Source: an uncultured Gelidibacter sp. (GTDB lineage: Bacteria; Bacteroidota; Bacteroidia; Flavobacteriales; Flavobacteriaceae). Taken from it: a stretch of DNA of 64,000 bases. The notes under the pieces are model-generated. The model did not search any database and was not told where the DNA came from. It saw only the letters and a program-made list of their open reading frames with translations. Location of the stretch: NCBI RefSeq assembly GCF_947500795.1, contig NZ_CANMTE010000003.1, forward strand, positions 62,001-126,000, written 5' to 3'. Position 1 is the first letter of the stretch. Every line of letters begins with the position of its first letter. A program made the translations under genes and the position numbers. Positions 43,633 to 52,527 of the stretch are shown here, piece by piece.

Positions 43633-44904
43633 ATGGCAGTAGATTTACTACTAGGATTACAATGGGGCGACGAAGGCAAAGGAAAAATTGTCGATGTCTT
43701 GACCTCTAATTATAACATTATTGCACGCTTTCAAGGCGGTCCAAATGCGGGTCACACCTTAGTCTTTAACGGCAAAAAGCACGTGCTTCACACCATCCCT
43801 TCTGGAATTTTCCATGATGGGACCATTAACTTAGTTGGCAATGGTGTCGTAATTGATCCTGTCATCTTTAACAAAGAGCTCGACAAACTTGCAGAACAAG
43901 GCGTTGATTACAAAAAATCTTTATTGATTTCTCGTAAAGCTCACATCATTTTACCAACACACCGTTTGCTTGATGCTGCGAGTGAAGCCTCTAAAGGAAA
44001 AGCTAAAATTGGCTCTACCCTTAAAGGAATTGGTCCAACTTATATGGACAAAACCGGCAGAAATGGCCTCAGAGTTGGCGATATCGAAATGGCCGATTGG
44101 AAAGACAAATACCGCGCTCTTGCTGATAAGCACGAAACGATGATAGCCTTTTACAATGTAGACATCCAATACGATTTACAAGAACTTGAAAATGAGTTTT
44201 TCAAATCGATTGAAGTTTTAAAGTCGTTGACATTTATTGATTCTGAAGAATATTTACACCAAGCACAAAAAGAAGGAAAATCTATATTGGCTGAAGGCGC
44301 ACAAGGGTCTTTATTAGATATCGATTTTGGAACATATCCATTTGTAACCTCATCAAACACAACTGCTGCGGGCGCTTGTACAGGATTAGGTATTGCACCT
44401 AATAAAATTGGCGATGTTTATGGTATTTTTAAAGCATACACTACTCGTGTAGGTTCAGGACCTTTCCCAACAGAATTGTTTGATGAAGATGGAGAGATTA
44501 TGGGCCGCGTAGGTAATGAATTTGGCGCTACAACCGGACGTTCTCGTCGTTGTGGATGGTTAGATTTAGTTGCTTTACGTTATGCTTGTCAAGTAAATGG
44601 CGTGACTAAATTAATTATGATGAAAGGCGATGTGCTTTCAGGTTTCAAAACCTTAAAAGTATGTACGGCTTACAAATATAAAGGTGAGGAAATTCAGCAT
44701 TTCCCTTACAATATTGAACCAGAATATGTAACTCCCATCTATACAGAATTTAAAGGCTGGAATGAGGATTTAACTGGAATGACAGATGCTTCGGATATGC
44801 CACAAGCATTGGTAGACTATATTGAGTTTTTAGAAAAAGAACTTGAAACTCCAATTACTATTGTTTCTGTTGGTCCGGATAGAAAACAGACCATCATAAG
44901 ATAA
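43633..44904 (+). CDS. purA: Adenylosuccinate synthase
   Basis: Converts IMP, aspartate and GTP to adenylosuccinate, the first committed step to AMP. At 423 residues it is family length. Visible are the P-loop-like QWGDEGKGK with catalytic Asp, GGPNAGHTL with catalytic His, GIGPTYMDKTGRNGLRVGD, LAEGAQGSLLDIDFGTYPFVTSSN and VGPDRKQTI. It follows the Fur-family gene by two bases and ends before a strong terminator. Confidence 0.98.
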   Translation: MAVDLLLGLQWGDEGKGKIVDVLTSNYNIIARFQGGPNAGHTLVFNGKKHVLHTIPSGIFHDGTINLVGNGVVIDPVIFNKELDKLAEQGVDYKKSLLISRKAHIILPTHRLLDAASEASKGKAKIGSTLKGIGPTYMDKTGRNGLRVGDIEMADWKDKYRALADKHETMIAFYNVDIQYDLQELENEFFKSIEVLKSLTFIDSEEYLHQAQKEGKSILAEGAQGSLLDIDFGTYPFVTSSNTTAAGACTGLGIAPNKIGDVYGIFKAYTTRVGSGPFPTELFDEDGEIMGRVGNEFGATTGRSRRCGWLDLVALRYACQVNGVTKLIMMKGDVLSGFKTLKVCTAYKYKGEEIQHFPYNIEPEYVTPIYTEFKGWNEDLTGMTDASDMPQALVDYIEFLEKELETPITIVSVGPDRKQTIIR

Positions 44905-44911
44905 ATTATAT

Positions 44912-44950
44912 AAACGAACCTGCTTTACGCGAGTTAGGCAGGTTCGTTTT
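44912..44950 (+). terminator. Rho-independent terminator after purA
   Basis: Stem AAACGAACCTGC / GCAGGTTCGTTT followed by T residues, about ten bases after the purA stop. Confidence 0.92.
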
Positions 44951-45060
44951 AAATTTCATCATGATATTGCTGGTGAAATTCTTCATTGAGATGCTCATCA
45001 TAATAGAGTCCGCGGAACATAAATATATGTTAATGCAAAATAATGCTTAATTTAAAGAGT

Positions 45061-45068
45061 TACTTTTG
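45061..45068 (+). promoter_or_regulatory. Possible promoter -7 box (TACTTTTG) overlapping the OstA-like start
   Basis: Exact TAnnTTTG match whose last three bases are the TTG that opens the OstA-like frame. If active, translation must start further in, for example at the TTG at 45087. Confidence 0.4.
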
Positions 45069-46874
45069 AAAATCATTTGTCACACATTGAGAGCATTATC
45101 CCTTTTCTTAATCTTATTATTAAGCTTTAGTCTTTCAGTCACAGCACAAACTGAAAAGCTTAAAAAAATCCGAGTGGAATACGCAGGATTTGTCGATTCT
45201 GACAGTCTGAGAGGCCCTGGAGTTTCCGTATTTACCCGAGATAACACCCAACAAGTTCACTTTACGCATGAAGGCATCAATTTATGGTGCGATCAAGCCG
45301 TCTATTACGAAAAAGAAGATTTTATTGAAGCTTACAGTAATGTGATCATGCAACAAGGTGACACCATTAATATGACTGCAAAATATGCGGAATATAGTGG
45401 AAAAACGCAATTGGCTTTTGCAAGTGGTGATGTTGTCCTTAGAGAACCTAAATCGGTTTTAACCACAGACACCTTACATTTTGACCGCGTAAAACAACAA
45501 GCCTTTTACAGAAATAAAGGAAAGGTTGTAAGAGATACTTCAGGAACAATTACCAGCCAAATTGGTCGGTATTATATGAATACTAAAAAATATCAGTTTG
45601 TTCAAGATGTCGTTTTAGTAAATCCACAATACACCTTAACCACGAATCATCTCGATTTTTATACTGAAACAGGACACGCGTATCTTTATGGACCGTCCAC
45701 TATTGTAGGAGAATCTAACACAATTTATGCTGAGCGTGGTTTTTACAACACTAATAATGATACTGGCTACTTCGTCAAAAATTCGAAAATCAATTATCAG
45801 AATCGTGTATTTGAAGGTGATAGCATGTATTTTGATCGAAAAATTAGTTTTGCATCAGCAACCAACAACATCAAAGTTACAGATACAATCAATAATAGTG
45901 TAGCCCGCGGCCACTATGCAGAAATATGGCGCGCTAAGGATTCTGTGTTCATCACCAAACGCGCTTTAGCCATTACTGTTCAGGAAAATGATTCTATCTA
46001 CATGCATAGTGATATCTTAATGGTTACCGGTAAACCTGAGCACCGCATTACGAGAGCGTATTATAATGCTAAAATATTTAAAAGTGATTTGAGCGGAAAG
46101 GCAGATTCTATTCATGCCGATCATAAAACCGGACTCACGCAACTCATCAATCTGAAGCGTTTTTCAACTTCAGATGCATTTACGACTAAAAGAAGGCCTA
46201 TTCTTTGGAATTTGGACAACCAAATGACTGGTGATACCATTCATCTTATTTCCAATCCAAAAACAGAGCAATTAGATTCCTTAGTCGTTTTTAATGATGC
46301 GTTTTTAATTAGCAAGGACACCCTTGGCACAGGTTTTAATCAAATAAAAGGTCTGCGACTTATTGGACTTTTTAAAGACAATGATCTATATAACGTTGAT
46401 ATTATAAAAAATGCCGAAGTGATTAATTATTCCAGAGATGACAAGCAAGAATTAATCGGCATTAACAAATCGAAATCAGGAAAGATCAACCTCAAAATTG
46501 AAGACGGTTATAAAATAATCACTTTAATTGATCAGGTGGACGGCGATATTTATCCAGAATCGAAATTTCCTGAAAACGCAAGAAAATTAAGAGGTTTTGA
46601 CTGGCGTGAAGAAGAGCGACCAAAAAGTGTCGAGGATCTGTTTAGTGATGACCCACCGTTGGAGTTACCAGTAATTAAAGGTTTGGGTGAATATGTACCA
46701 CAAGAAGAATTCTTTGATGACGCCTTACTGAAACGTGTAGAGGACGCGAAACCAAAAGGCGCAAAAAAGGATGATCAACAAAAAGCATCTCGAAACATTC
46801 CTAAGGAAGCGCTTAAAAAAGCAGATTCATCAAAAGTAAAACCGGCACAAAAATCTCAGCAAAAGGACAATTAA
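45066..46874 (+). CDS. OstA/LptA-like periplasmic protein
   Basis: A 602-residue exported protein with repeated OstA/LptA beta-jellyroll units (EAYSNVIMQQGDTINMTAKYAEYSG, FASGDVVLREPKSVLTTDTLHFDR). LptA-type domains carry lipopolysaccharide across the periplasm; the family is also called organic solvent tolerance protein. A signal peptide ends SLSVTAQ. The C-terminal 60 residues are Lys/Ala/Gln-rich and disordered. The frame opens only at non-ATG codons: TTG at 45066 or TTG at 45087, both leaving a workable signal peptide. One base before the aminotransferase gene. Confidence 0.87.
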   Translation: MKIICHTLRALSLFLILLLSFSLSVTAQTEKLKKIRVEYAGFVDSDSLRGPGVSVFTRDNTQQVHFTHEGINLWCDQAVYYEKEDFIEAYSNVIMQQGDTINMTAKYAEYSGKTQLAFASGDVVLREPKSVLTTDTLHFDRVKQQAFYRNKGKVVRDTSGTITSQIGRYYMNTKKYQFVQDVVLVNPQYTLTTNHLDFYTETGHAYLYGPSTIVGESNTIYAERGFYNTNNDTGYFVKNSKINYQNRVFEGDSMYFDRKISFASATNNIKVTDTINNSVARGHYAEIWRAKDSVFITKRALAITVQENDSIYMHSDILMVTGKPEHRITRAYYNAKIFKSDLSGKADSIHADHKTGLTQLINLKRFSTSDAFTTKRRPILWNLDNQMTGDTIHLISNPKTEQLDSLVVFNDAFLISKDTLGTGFNQIKGLRLIGLFKDNDLYNVDIIKNAEVINYSRDDKQELIGINKSKSGKINLKIEDGYKIITLIDQVDGDIYPESKFPENARKLRGFDWREEERPKSVEDLFSDDPPLELPVIKGLGEYVPQEEFFDDALLKRVEDAKPKGAKKDDQQKASRNIPKEALKKADSSKVKPAQKSQQKDN

Positions 46875-46875
46875 C

Positions 46876-48063
46876 ATGACAAGCGATTTTTTACAGTACC
46901 AAGCACAAACATCACCACATCCTTTAGCTATGGAAGTTTCCCACGCTGAAGGCTGTTATGTTTATGACACCAATAACAAGGCGTATCTCGACTTTGTTGC
47001 GGGCGTTTCAGCTTGTAGTTTAGGACATCGACATCCTAAAGTGGTCAATGCTATAAAAAATCAGTTGGACAAGTACATGCACGTTATGGTGTATGGCGAA
47101 TATATTCAGGAACCAGCAGTGGAACTTGCCAAAATTTTGGCGAAACATCTACCGGAATCCTTAGACTGTACCTATTTGGTTAATTCAGGCACTGAAGCCA
47201 TTGAAGGCGCTTTAAAATTAGCGCGTCGTGCTACTGGCAGAAGTCAGATTATTGCTGCGCATAACGCCTATCATGGCAATACCATGGGTTCCATGAGTGT
47301 TATGGGGTACGAAGAGCGCAAACAAGCGTTTAGACCCTTAATTCCAGATATCAATTTCATTACGTTCAATAATACTGAAGATTTAAAACAGATTACTTAT
47401 AAAACGGCAGCGGTCATCTTAGAAACCATTCAAGGTGGCGCCGGATTTATAGAGCCACATGCCAATTATTTAACCAAAGTCAGAACACGATGCGATGAAG
47501 TTGGCGCCTTATTGATTTTAGATGAAATTCAACCAGGTGTTGGCCGTACAGGAAAATTATTTGGTTTTGAACATTACAACTGTATTCCAGACATATTAGT
47601 GACCGGTAAAGGTTTAGGTGGCGGAATGCCAATTGGAGCTTTTACAGCTTCCAAAGCGATGATGCAAACCTTACAAGACCGTCCAAAATTAGGACACATT
47701 ACCACGTTTGGTGGCCACCCCGTAATTGCTGCTGCCGCACTTGCAACCGTAAAAGAAATTACGGAAAGTAATTTGATGTCTGAAGCTTTAGAAAAAGAAC
47801 AACTTTTCAGATCACTTTTGGTACACCCTTTGATTACAGAGATTAGGGGACGCGGATTAATGTTGACGGCTTTAACACCATCAGCAGAAATCACGACGGA
47901 GGTCATTTTGAAGGCTCAAGCTAAAGGTTTGATTCTGTTTTGGTTGCTTTTTGAAACGAAAGGCATACGATTAACACCACCTTTGACCATTACAAACGAT
48001 GAGATCACTAAGGGTTGTCAGATAATCATTGAAATTTTAGACGAAATTTCAGCCAAACTCTAG
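46876..48063 (+). CDS. Class III aminotransferase (ArgD/ornithine aminotransferase-like)
   Basis: A 395-residue pyridoxal-phosphate enzyme. PLP Lys is K245 (LVTGKGLGGGMPIG), the N1-contacting Asp is D216 (LILDEIQPGVGRTGKLFG), and NSGTEAIEGALKLAR (103-117) binds the phosphate. Fold type I class III acts on omega-amino groups such as acetylornithine or ornithine. There are no arginine biosynthesis genes nearby, so ArgD is not assigned. It starts one base after OstA. Confidence 0.9.
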   Translation: MTSDFLQYQAQTSPHPLAMEVSHAEGCYVYDTNNKAYLDFVAGVSACSLGHRHPKVVNAIKNQLDKYMHVMVYGEYIQEPAVELAKILAKHLPESLDCTYLVNSGTEAIEGALKLARRATGRSQIIAAHNAYHGNTMGSMSVMGYEERKQAFRPLIPDINFITFNNTEDLKQITYKTAAVILETIQGGAGFIEPHANYLTKVRTRCDEVGALLILDEIQPGVGRTGKLFGFEHYNCIPDILVTGKGLGGGMPIGAFTASKAMMQTLQDRPKLGHITTFGGHPVIAAAALATVKEITESNLMSEALEKEQLFRSLLVHPLITEIRGRGLMLTALTPSAEITTEVILKAQAKGLILFWLLFETKGIRLTPPLTITNDEITKGCQIIIEILDEISAKL

Positions 48064-48227
48064 AGATCGTTATCGCCTGCAATCCCTTATAGGACACACC
48101 TTTCAACCATTACATTGAAGCGTGAAACTTGATGCTGTTAATTAATTTGTTGAAAACATTCGGCATAAAAATCACATTTCTCTAATGATAACGTTACATT
48201 TATTTCAACGAACAATACAAAGTGCTT

Positions 48228-49640
48228 ATGGAGTTCAGTCAACATGACGACGACAATAATTATTCGCTAACAAAGTTTGAGTCGATGCTTAAAACAAACA
48301 ATGTGTTGTTTTTTGATTCTGCTGAGTTTGAAAATATCATCCAATTCTATTTTGAAAATGGCCGAATTGCACTTGCAAAAAAAGCTGTCAAATTAGGACT
48401 GGAGCAGCACCCTTCATCCATTGTTTTAAGACTTTTTCAAGTAGAAATTTACATTCTTGAAGACAAATTACCACAAGCTGAAAAACTATTGGATGAGTTG
48501 TACATATTAGAACCTTCCAACGAAGAAATCTACATTCAAAAAGCCAGTATTTTATCTAAACGTGATGAGCACGAAAAAGCCATTGATACGCTAAAAATCG
48601 CCTTAAAATTGTCTGATGCTGATGAAGAAGATGCTGATTTATACGCGCTGATTGGAATGGAATACCTTTTCATGGATCAATTTGAGAACGCTAAAGACTA
48701 TTTTATTAAGTGTTTGGATCTTGACATGGAAGATTATTCTGCTTTGTATAACATTATCTATTGTTTCGAATTTTTAGATTTGAATGAGGAAGCGATTGAT
48801 TTCCTTAATCGTTATTTAGATAAAAATCCGTATTGCGAAGTGGCCTGGCATCAACTAGGCAAGCAATATTCTACCCTTAAAGATTATCCAAAAGCCTTAT
48901 CTGCATTTGAATTCGCCATTATTTCTGACGATACTTTTGTTGGCGCTTATCTTGAAAAGGGAAAGGTGTTGGAGAAAATGAAAAAGTATGAAGAAGCCAT
49001 TGAGAATTATAACGTCACCTTGGCGTTAGATGAACCGACTTCTTTTGCGTTGTTGAGAATTGGAAACTGTTATGAAAAATTAGGATCTGATGACTTGGCT
49101 GTACAGTATTACTTCAAAACTGTTCATGAAGACCCATTGTTAGATAAAGGATGGATTTCTATCACACGTTTTTATAACAAAAAGAAAGATTACCATAAAG
49201 CGCTCTATTATATCAATAAAGCGATTAATATTGATGCCGATAATGTGAAGTATTGGAAACTTTACGCGCAAATCAATCACCGTTTGAACTTTATTGAAGA
49301 AGCAGAACGCGGTTATAAAAAAACATTGGATTTAGGTAATTATGAATTGGACACATGGCTTGCAAGAACTGATGTGCTTATTAGTTTAGGTGAACATGAA
49401 GCATCTGCTCTAAACCTTATCCAAGCTGCTGAGTTTTATCCAGAAACAGCTGAAATTGAATACCGTTTAGCAGGCATCTATTTCACACTTCTGGAAAACG
49501 AAAAAGCCCAATACCATCTTAAAAATGGATTACTGCTTAATGCAGACTATCATTTTATTCTACAGGAATTATTTCCTTTAATTGCTGATCATCAAATGGT
49601 GGTCAATATTATTTCAAATTCCAAAAAGACCTCCAAGTAA
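48228..49640 (+). CDS. Tetratricopeptide repeat protein
   Basis: A 470-residue cytoplasmic protein built almost wholly of TPR helices (for example GAYLEKGKVLEKMKKYEEAI, LIGMEYLFMDQFENAKDYF). I start at the ATG at 48228; a GTG two codons upstream is also in frame. TPRs bind other proteins, but no partner can be named. There is no signal peptide or membrane span. It lies between the aminotransferase and the DUF368 pair, an order I recall from other Flavobacteriaceae. Confidence 0.88.
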   Translation: MEFSQHDDDNNYSLTKFESMLKTNNVLFFDSAEFENIIQFYFENGRIALAKKAVKLGLEQHPSSIVLRLFQVEIYILEDKLPQAEKLLDELYILEPSNEEIYIQKASILSKRDEHEKAIDTLKIALKLSDADEEDADLYALIGMEYLFMDQFENAKDYFIKCLDLDMEDYSALYNIIYCFEFLDLNEEAIDFLNRYLDKNPYCEVAWHQLGKQYSTLKDYPKALSAFEFAIISDDTFVGAYLEKGKVLEKMKKYEEAIENYNVTLALDEPTSFALLRIGNCYEKLGSDDLAVQYYFKTVHEDPLLDKGWISITRFYNKKKDYHKALYYINKAINIDADNVKYWKLYAQINHRLNFIEEAERGYKKTLDLGNYELDTWLARTDVLISLGEHEASALNLIQAAEFYPETAEIEYRLAGIYFTLLENEKAQYHLKNGLLLNADYHFILQELFPLIADHQMVVNIISNSKKTSK

Positions 49641-49678
49641 ATTTATATATATTTACGGCTCTTATATGTAAATTAAAA

Positions 49679-50689
49679 ATGCAAAGACGCTTATCAGATT
49701 ACCTATTTATTTCACTTAAAGGAATAGCAATGGGCGCGGCAGACGCTGTTCCTGGAGTTTCTGGAGGCACAATCGCTTTCATTTCCGGCATTTATGAAGA
49801 ATTGATTACCACAATTAGTGGCGTCAATTTAGATTTATTAAAAACCTTAAGAAAAAGTGGTTTTTCAGCGTTTTGGAAACAACTTAATGGCAATTTCCTA
49901 TTAGCACTTCTGACAGGTATTGTGATCAGTTTTGTGTCGTTTATGCGTCTTGCAAAATACTTAATTGAGCACCACCCAGTTTTAATATGGTCCTTCTTTT
50001 TTGGGCTCATTGTTGCAAGTATCTTTTTTGTCGGCAAACAGATAAAAACTTGGAATTTAGGAACAATCGTTGCTTTGATTCTTGGAACCCTTGCTGCATT
50101 TTACATCACTACCCTACCTTCAATGGCGAATAATGATAGTTCGTTATTCTTGTTCTTTGCGGGAGCTTTAGCGATTTGCGCCATGATTTTACCTGGAATA
50201 TCAGGTTCCTTTATTTTGGTGATTTTAGGGGCGTATAAAACATTAAGTGATGCGCTACACGATTTTGATTTCAAAAAAATAGCCATTTTTGCCATTGGAG
50301 CAGTCATTGGTTTATTAAGTTTTAGTCGGATTTTAAAGTGGTTGTTCAATAATTATAAGAACACAACATTAGCAGTCCTAACGGGATTTATCTTTGGCTC
50401 CTTGAATAAAATATGGCCTTGGAAGGAAACACTAACCGTTTTAGATAAAGCCACAGGGACCACAGTACCAATTGACACCATAACAGATTTTGGCACCATT
50501 GAAGTTTACCAAAGTCAAATCAATGATTTTGAGACCTTTAAAATGATTTCTGAAAAAAGCATATCCCCTTTCCGCTATTCAGAAATTAATAACGCGATAG
50601 ATCCACAAATAACAATGGCAATTGGATTGATGATTGTTGGATTTTTAACTATCTTCATTCTTGAAAAAGTAGGCTCCAAAACTCCGTAA
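49679..50689 (+). CDS. DUF368 (PopT-type) undecaprenyl-phosphate translocase, copy 1
   Basis: A 336-residue polytopic membrane protein of the DUF368 family, shown in Gram-positive and Vibrio work to recycle undecaprenyl phosphate across the inner membrane for cell-wall and glycan synthesis. The signature GAADAVPGVSGGTIAFISG (17-35) and the internal partner MILPGISGSFILVILG mark the two inverted halves. A second copy follows with no intergenic base. Assignment of activity is by family. Confidence 0.9.
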   Translation: MQRRLSDYLFISLKGIAMGAADAVPGVSGGTIAFISGIYEELITTISGVNLDLLKTLRKSGFSAFWKQLNGNFLLALLTGIVISFVSFMRLAKYLIEHHPVLIWSFFFGLIVASIFFVGKQIKTWNLGTIVALILGTLAAFYITTLPSMANNDSSLFLFFAGALAICAMILPGISGSFILVILGAYKTLSDALHDFDFKKIAIFAIGAVIGLLSFSRILKWLFNNYKNTTLAVLTGFIFGSLNKIWPWKETLTVLDKATGTTVPIDTITDFGTIEVYQSQINDFETFKMISEKSISPFRYSEINNAIDPQITMAIGLMIVGFLTIFILEKVGSKTP

Positions 50690-51709
50690 ATGCAAAGCAC
50701 GAGAACCTTTACCGATAGACTTTTCCTTGTCATTAAAGGCTTGGCTATGGGTGCTGCAAATAAGGTTCCAGGTGTTTCTGGTGGTGTCGTTGCCTTTGTT
50801 GCAGGATTTTATGAAGAGTTCATTTATTCGCTTCAAAAGGTCAATAAAACGGCCTTCAAACTCCTTTTTAACGGACGCTTTAAGAGTTTTTTCAATTATA
50901 TAAACGGCCGATTTTTAAGCTTGCTCTTCGCTGGAATGATTATCAGCTATTTTAGTATTTCTAAAATATTGGACTACTTTCTTGTCCATGCTGAACTGTA
51001 TGTATGGAGTCTTTTCTTCGGATTGATCATCGGCTCAATTTATTACATCAACAAAGATTTTAACGATTGGAACTATAGAACTATAATTGCGCTTATTATA
51101 GGTATTATCCTTGGCGTGGGCATTAGTTTTTTGGATCCCGCCAGAGAAAATGACAATCTCTTTTTTGTGTTTTTCTGTGGCATCATCAGTGTTTCAGGAA
51201 TGACATTGCCTGGTTTCTCCGGATCATTTATATTGATATTATTAGGGAACTATGTGCTTCTCTTGGTGGATTCCGTAAACGCACTTTCAGACACCTTTTA
51301 TGAAATTATTAAGGGCGATTTCAGTGTGTTCTATAATTCTGAACGTATAACCTTGTTGAAGGTATTAGTTGTTTTCACTTTGGGATCTGTAACAGGTTTG
51401 GTCACATTTTCGCACATATTAAGCTATATTCTTAAGCACTATAAAAGTATTACCACCGCCTCTATTATCGGCTTTATTGTAGGGTCATTAGGTGTGGTTT
51501 GGCCATGGAAAAAAACAATTTATCGATTAGCTCAAGATGGCAGTTACATCTACGACTCAACCGGTAAAAAAGTAGTCTCCAATTACGAACGATTTATTCC
51601 CGAATTACATAGTGAAACCTACTTGGCAATTGCGTATATTGTTGTAGGCATAGCAATTGTCTTAGCTTTAGAATGGTATGGCCACAGAACTAGAAAAGTC
51701 AAAGTCTAA
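50690..51709 (+). CDS. DUF368 (PopT-type) undecaprenyl-phosphate translocase, copy 2
   Basis: A 339-residue paralogue of the preceding gene, starting on the base after its stop codon. The two signature loops are GAANKVPGVSGGVVAFVAG and MTLPGFSGSFILILLG. The first charged position is Lys rather than the Asp of copy 1 (AANKVPG against AADAVPG), so the pair may differ in substrate or may form a heterodimer; both are inference. The end overlaps aroE by 32 bp. Confidence 0.9.
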   Translation: MQSTRTFTDRLFLVIKGLAMGAANKVPGVSGGVVAFVAGFYEEFIYSLQKVNKTAFKLLFNGRFKSFFNYINGRFLSLLFAGMIISYFSISKILDYFLVHAELYVWSLFFGLIIGSIYYINKDFNDWNYRTIIALIIGIILGVGISFLDPARENDNLFFVFFCGIISVSGMTLPGFSGSFILILLGNYVLLLVDSVNALSDTFYEIIKGDFSVFYNSERITLLKVLVVFTLGSVTGLVTFSHILSYILKHYKSITTASIIGFIVGSLGVVWPWKKTIYRLAQDGSYIYDSTGKKVVSNYERFIPELHSETYLAIAYIVVGIAIVLALEWYGHRTRKVKV

Positions 51710-52433
51710 ATTTGGACTTGTTGGTAAAAATATTGAGTATTCATTTTCAAGAGCCTATTTCACGGAGAAGTTTGAAAATGAAAACCTTTCAAATACGTAT
51801 GTCAACTTTGATATTGATGATATTTCAAAATTCACAGAAATTCTTAACCAAGGTGATTTACTTGGACTAAACGTCACGATTCCCTATAAAGAACAAGTTA
51901 TTCCATATTTAGACAAACTTGATCAGACCGCATCAGAAATTGGTGCCGTAAACACTATCAAATTCTTAGCTTCAGGAGAAATTGAAGGTTATAATACGGA
52001 TTATTACGGCTTCCAGAATTCCATTCAACCTCATTTAAAACCACATCATCATAAGGCACTAATTTTAGGTACGGGTGGCGCATCAAAAGCGATTGCATAT
52101 GCGCTAAAAAATCTAGATATCAACTTTGATTATGTGTCTCGAAATTCCAATCCAAAAGCTAAATATACCTATGCTGATCTGACTGAAGATATTATTAAAA
52201 ATCATCCACTCATTATCAACTGTACACCTGTTGGCACCTACCCTAACGTTAATCAGTGCCCTGACATTCCGTATGACGGAATTACACAGAACCACCTTCT
52301 TTATGATTTGATTTACAACCCGATTCAAACTAAGTTTTTAATCTGCGGTGAAATTAAAGGTGCGACTATTTGCAACGGCTCCAAAATGTTGGAATACCAA
52401 GCCGAAAAAGCATGGGAAATATGGCACCGATAG
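51678..52433 (+). CDS. aroE: Shikimate dehydrogenase
   Basis: NADPH-dependent reduction of 3-dehydroshikimate to shikimate in aromatic amino-acid synthesis. From the ATG at 51678 it is 251 residues; the first ten overlap the DUF368 gene in another frame. Signatures: KFGLVGKNIEYSFSRAYF (substrate loop), NVTIPYKEQV with catalytic K71, GYNTDYYGF with D108, and the nucleotide loop GTGGASK (131-137). The protein is at the short end of the family. The internal start may produce translational coupling. Confidence 0.95.
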   Translation: MATELEKSKSKFGLVGKNIEYSFSRAYFTEKFENENLSNTYVNFDIDDISKFTEILNQGDLLGLNVTIPYKEQVIPYLDKLDQTASEIGAVNTIKFLASGEIEGYNTDYYGFQNSIQPHLKPHHHKALILGTGGASKAIAYALKNLDINFDYVSRNSNPKAKYTYADLTEDIIKNHPLIINCTPVGTYPNVNQCPDIPYDGITQNHLLYDLIYNPIQTKFLICGEIKGATICNGSKMLEYQAEKAWEIWHR

Positions 52434-52527
52434 CCTAAATGTCCTAAAATCAAGTTTCTCTTTTGTAATCTAAAGCGTTGTTAGTATATTTACTTTTTAC
52501 AACAGCAAGAACTTTAAACATTACGAA

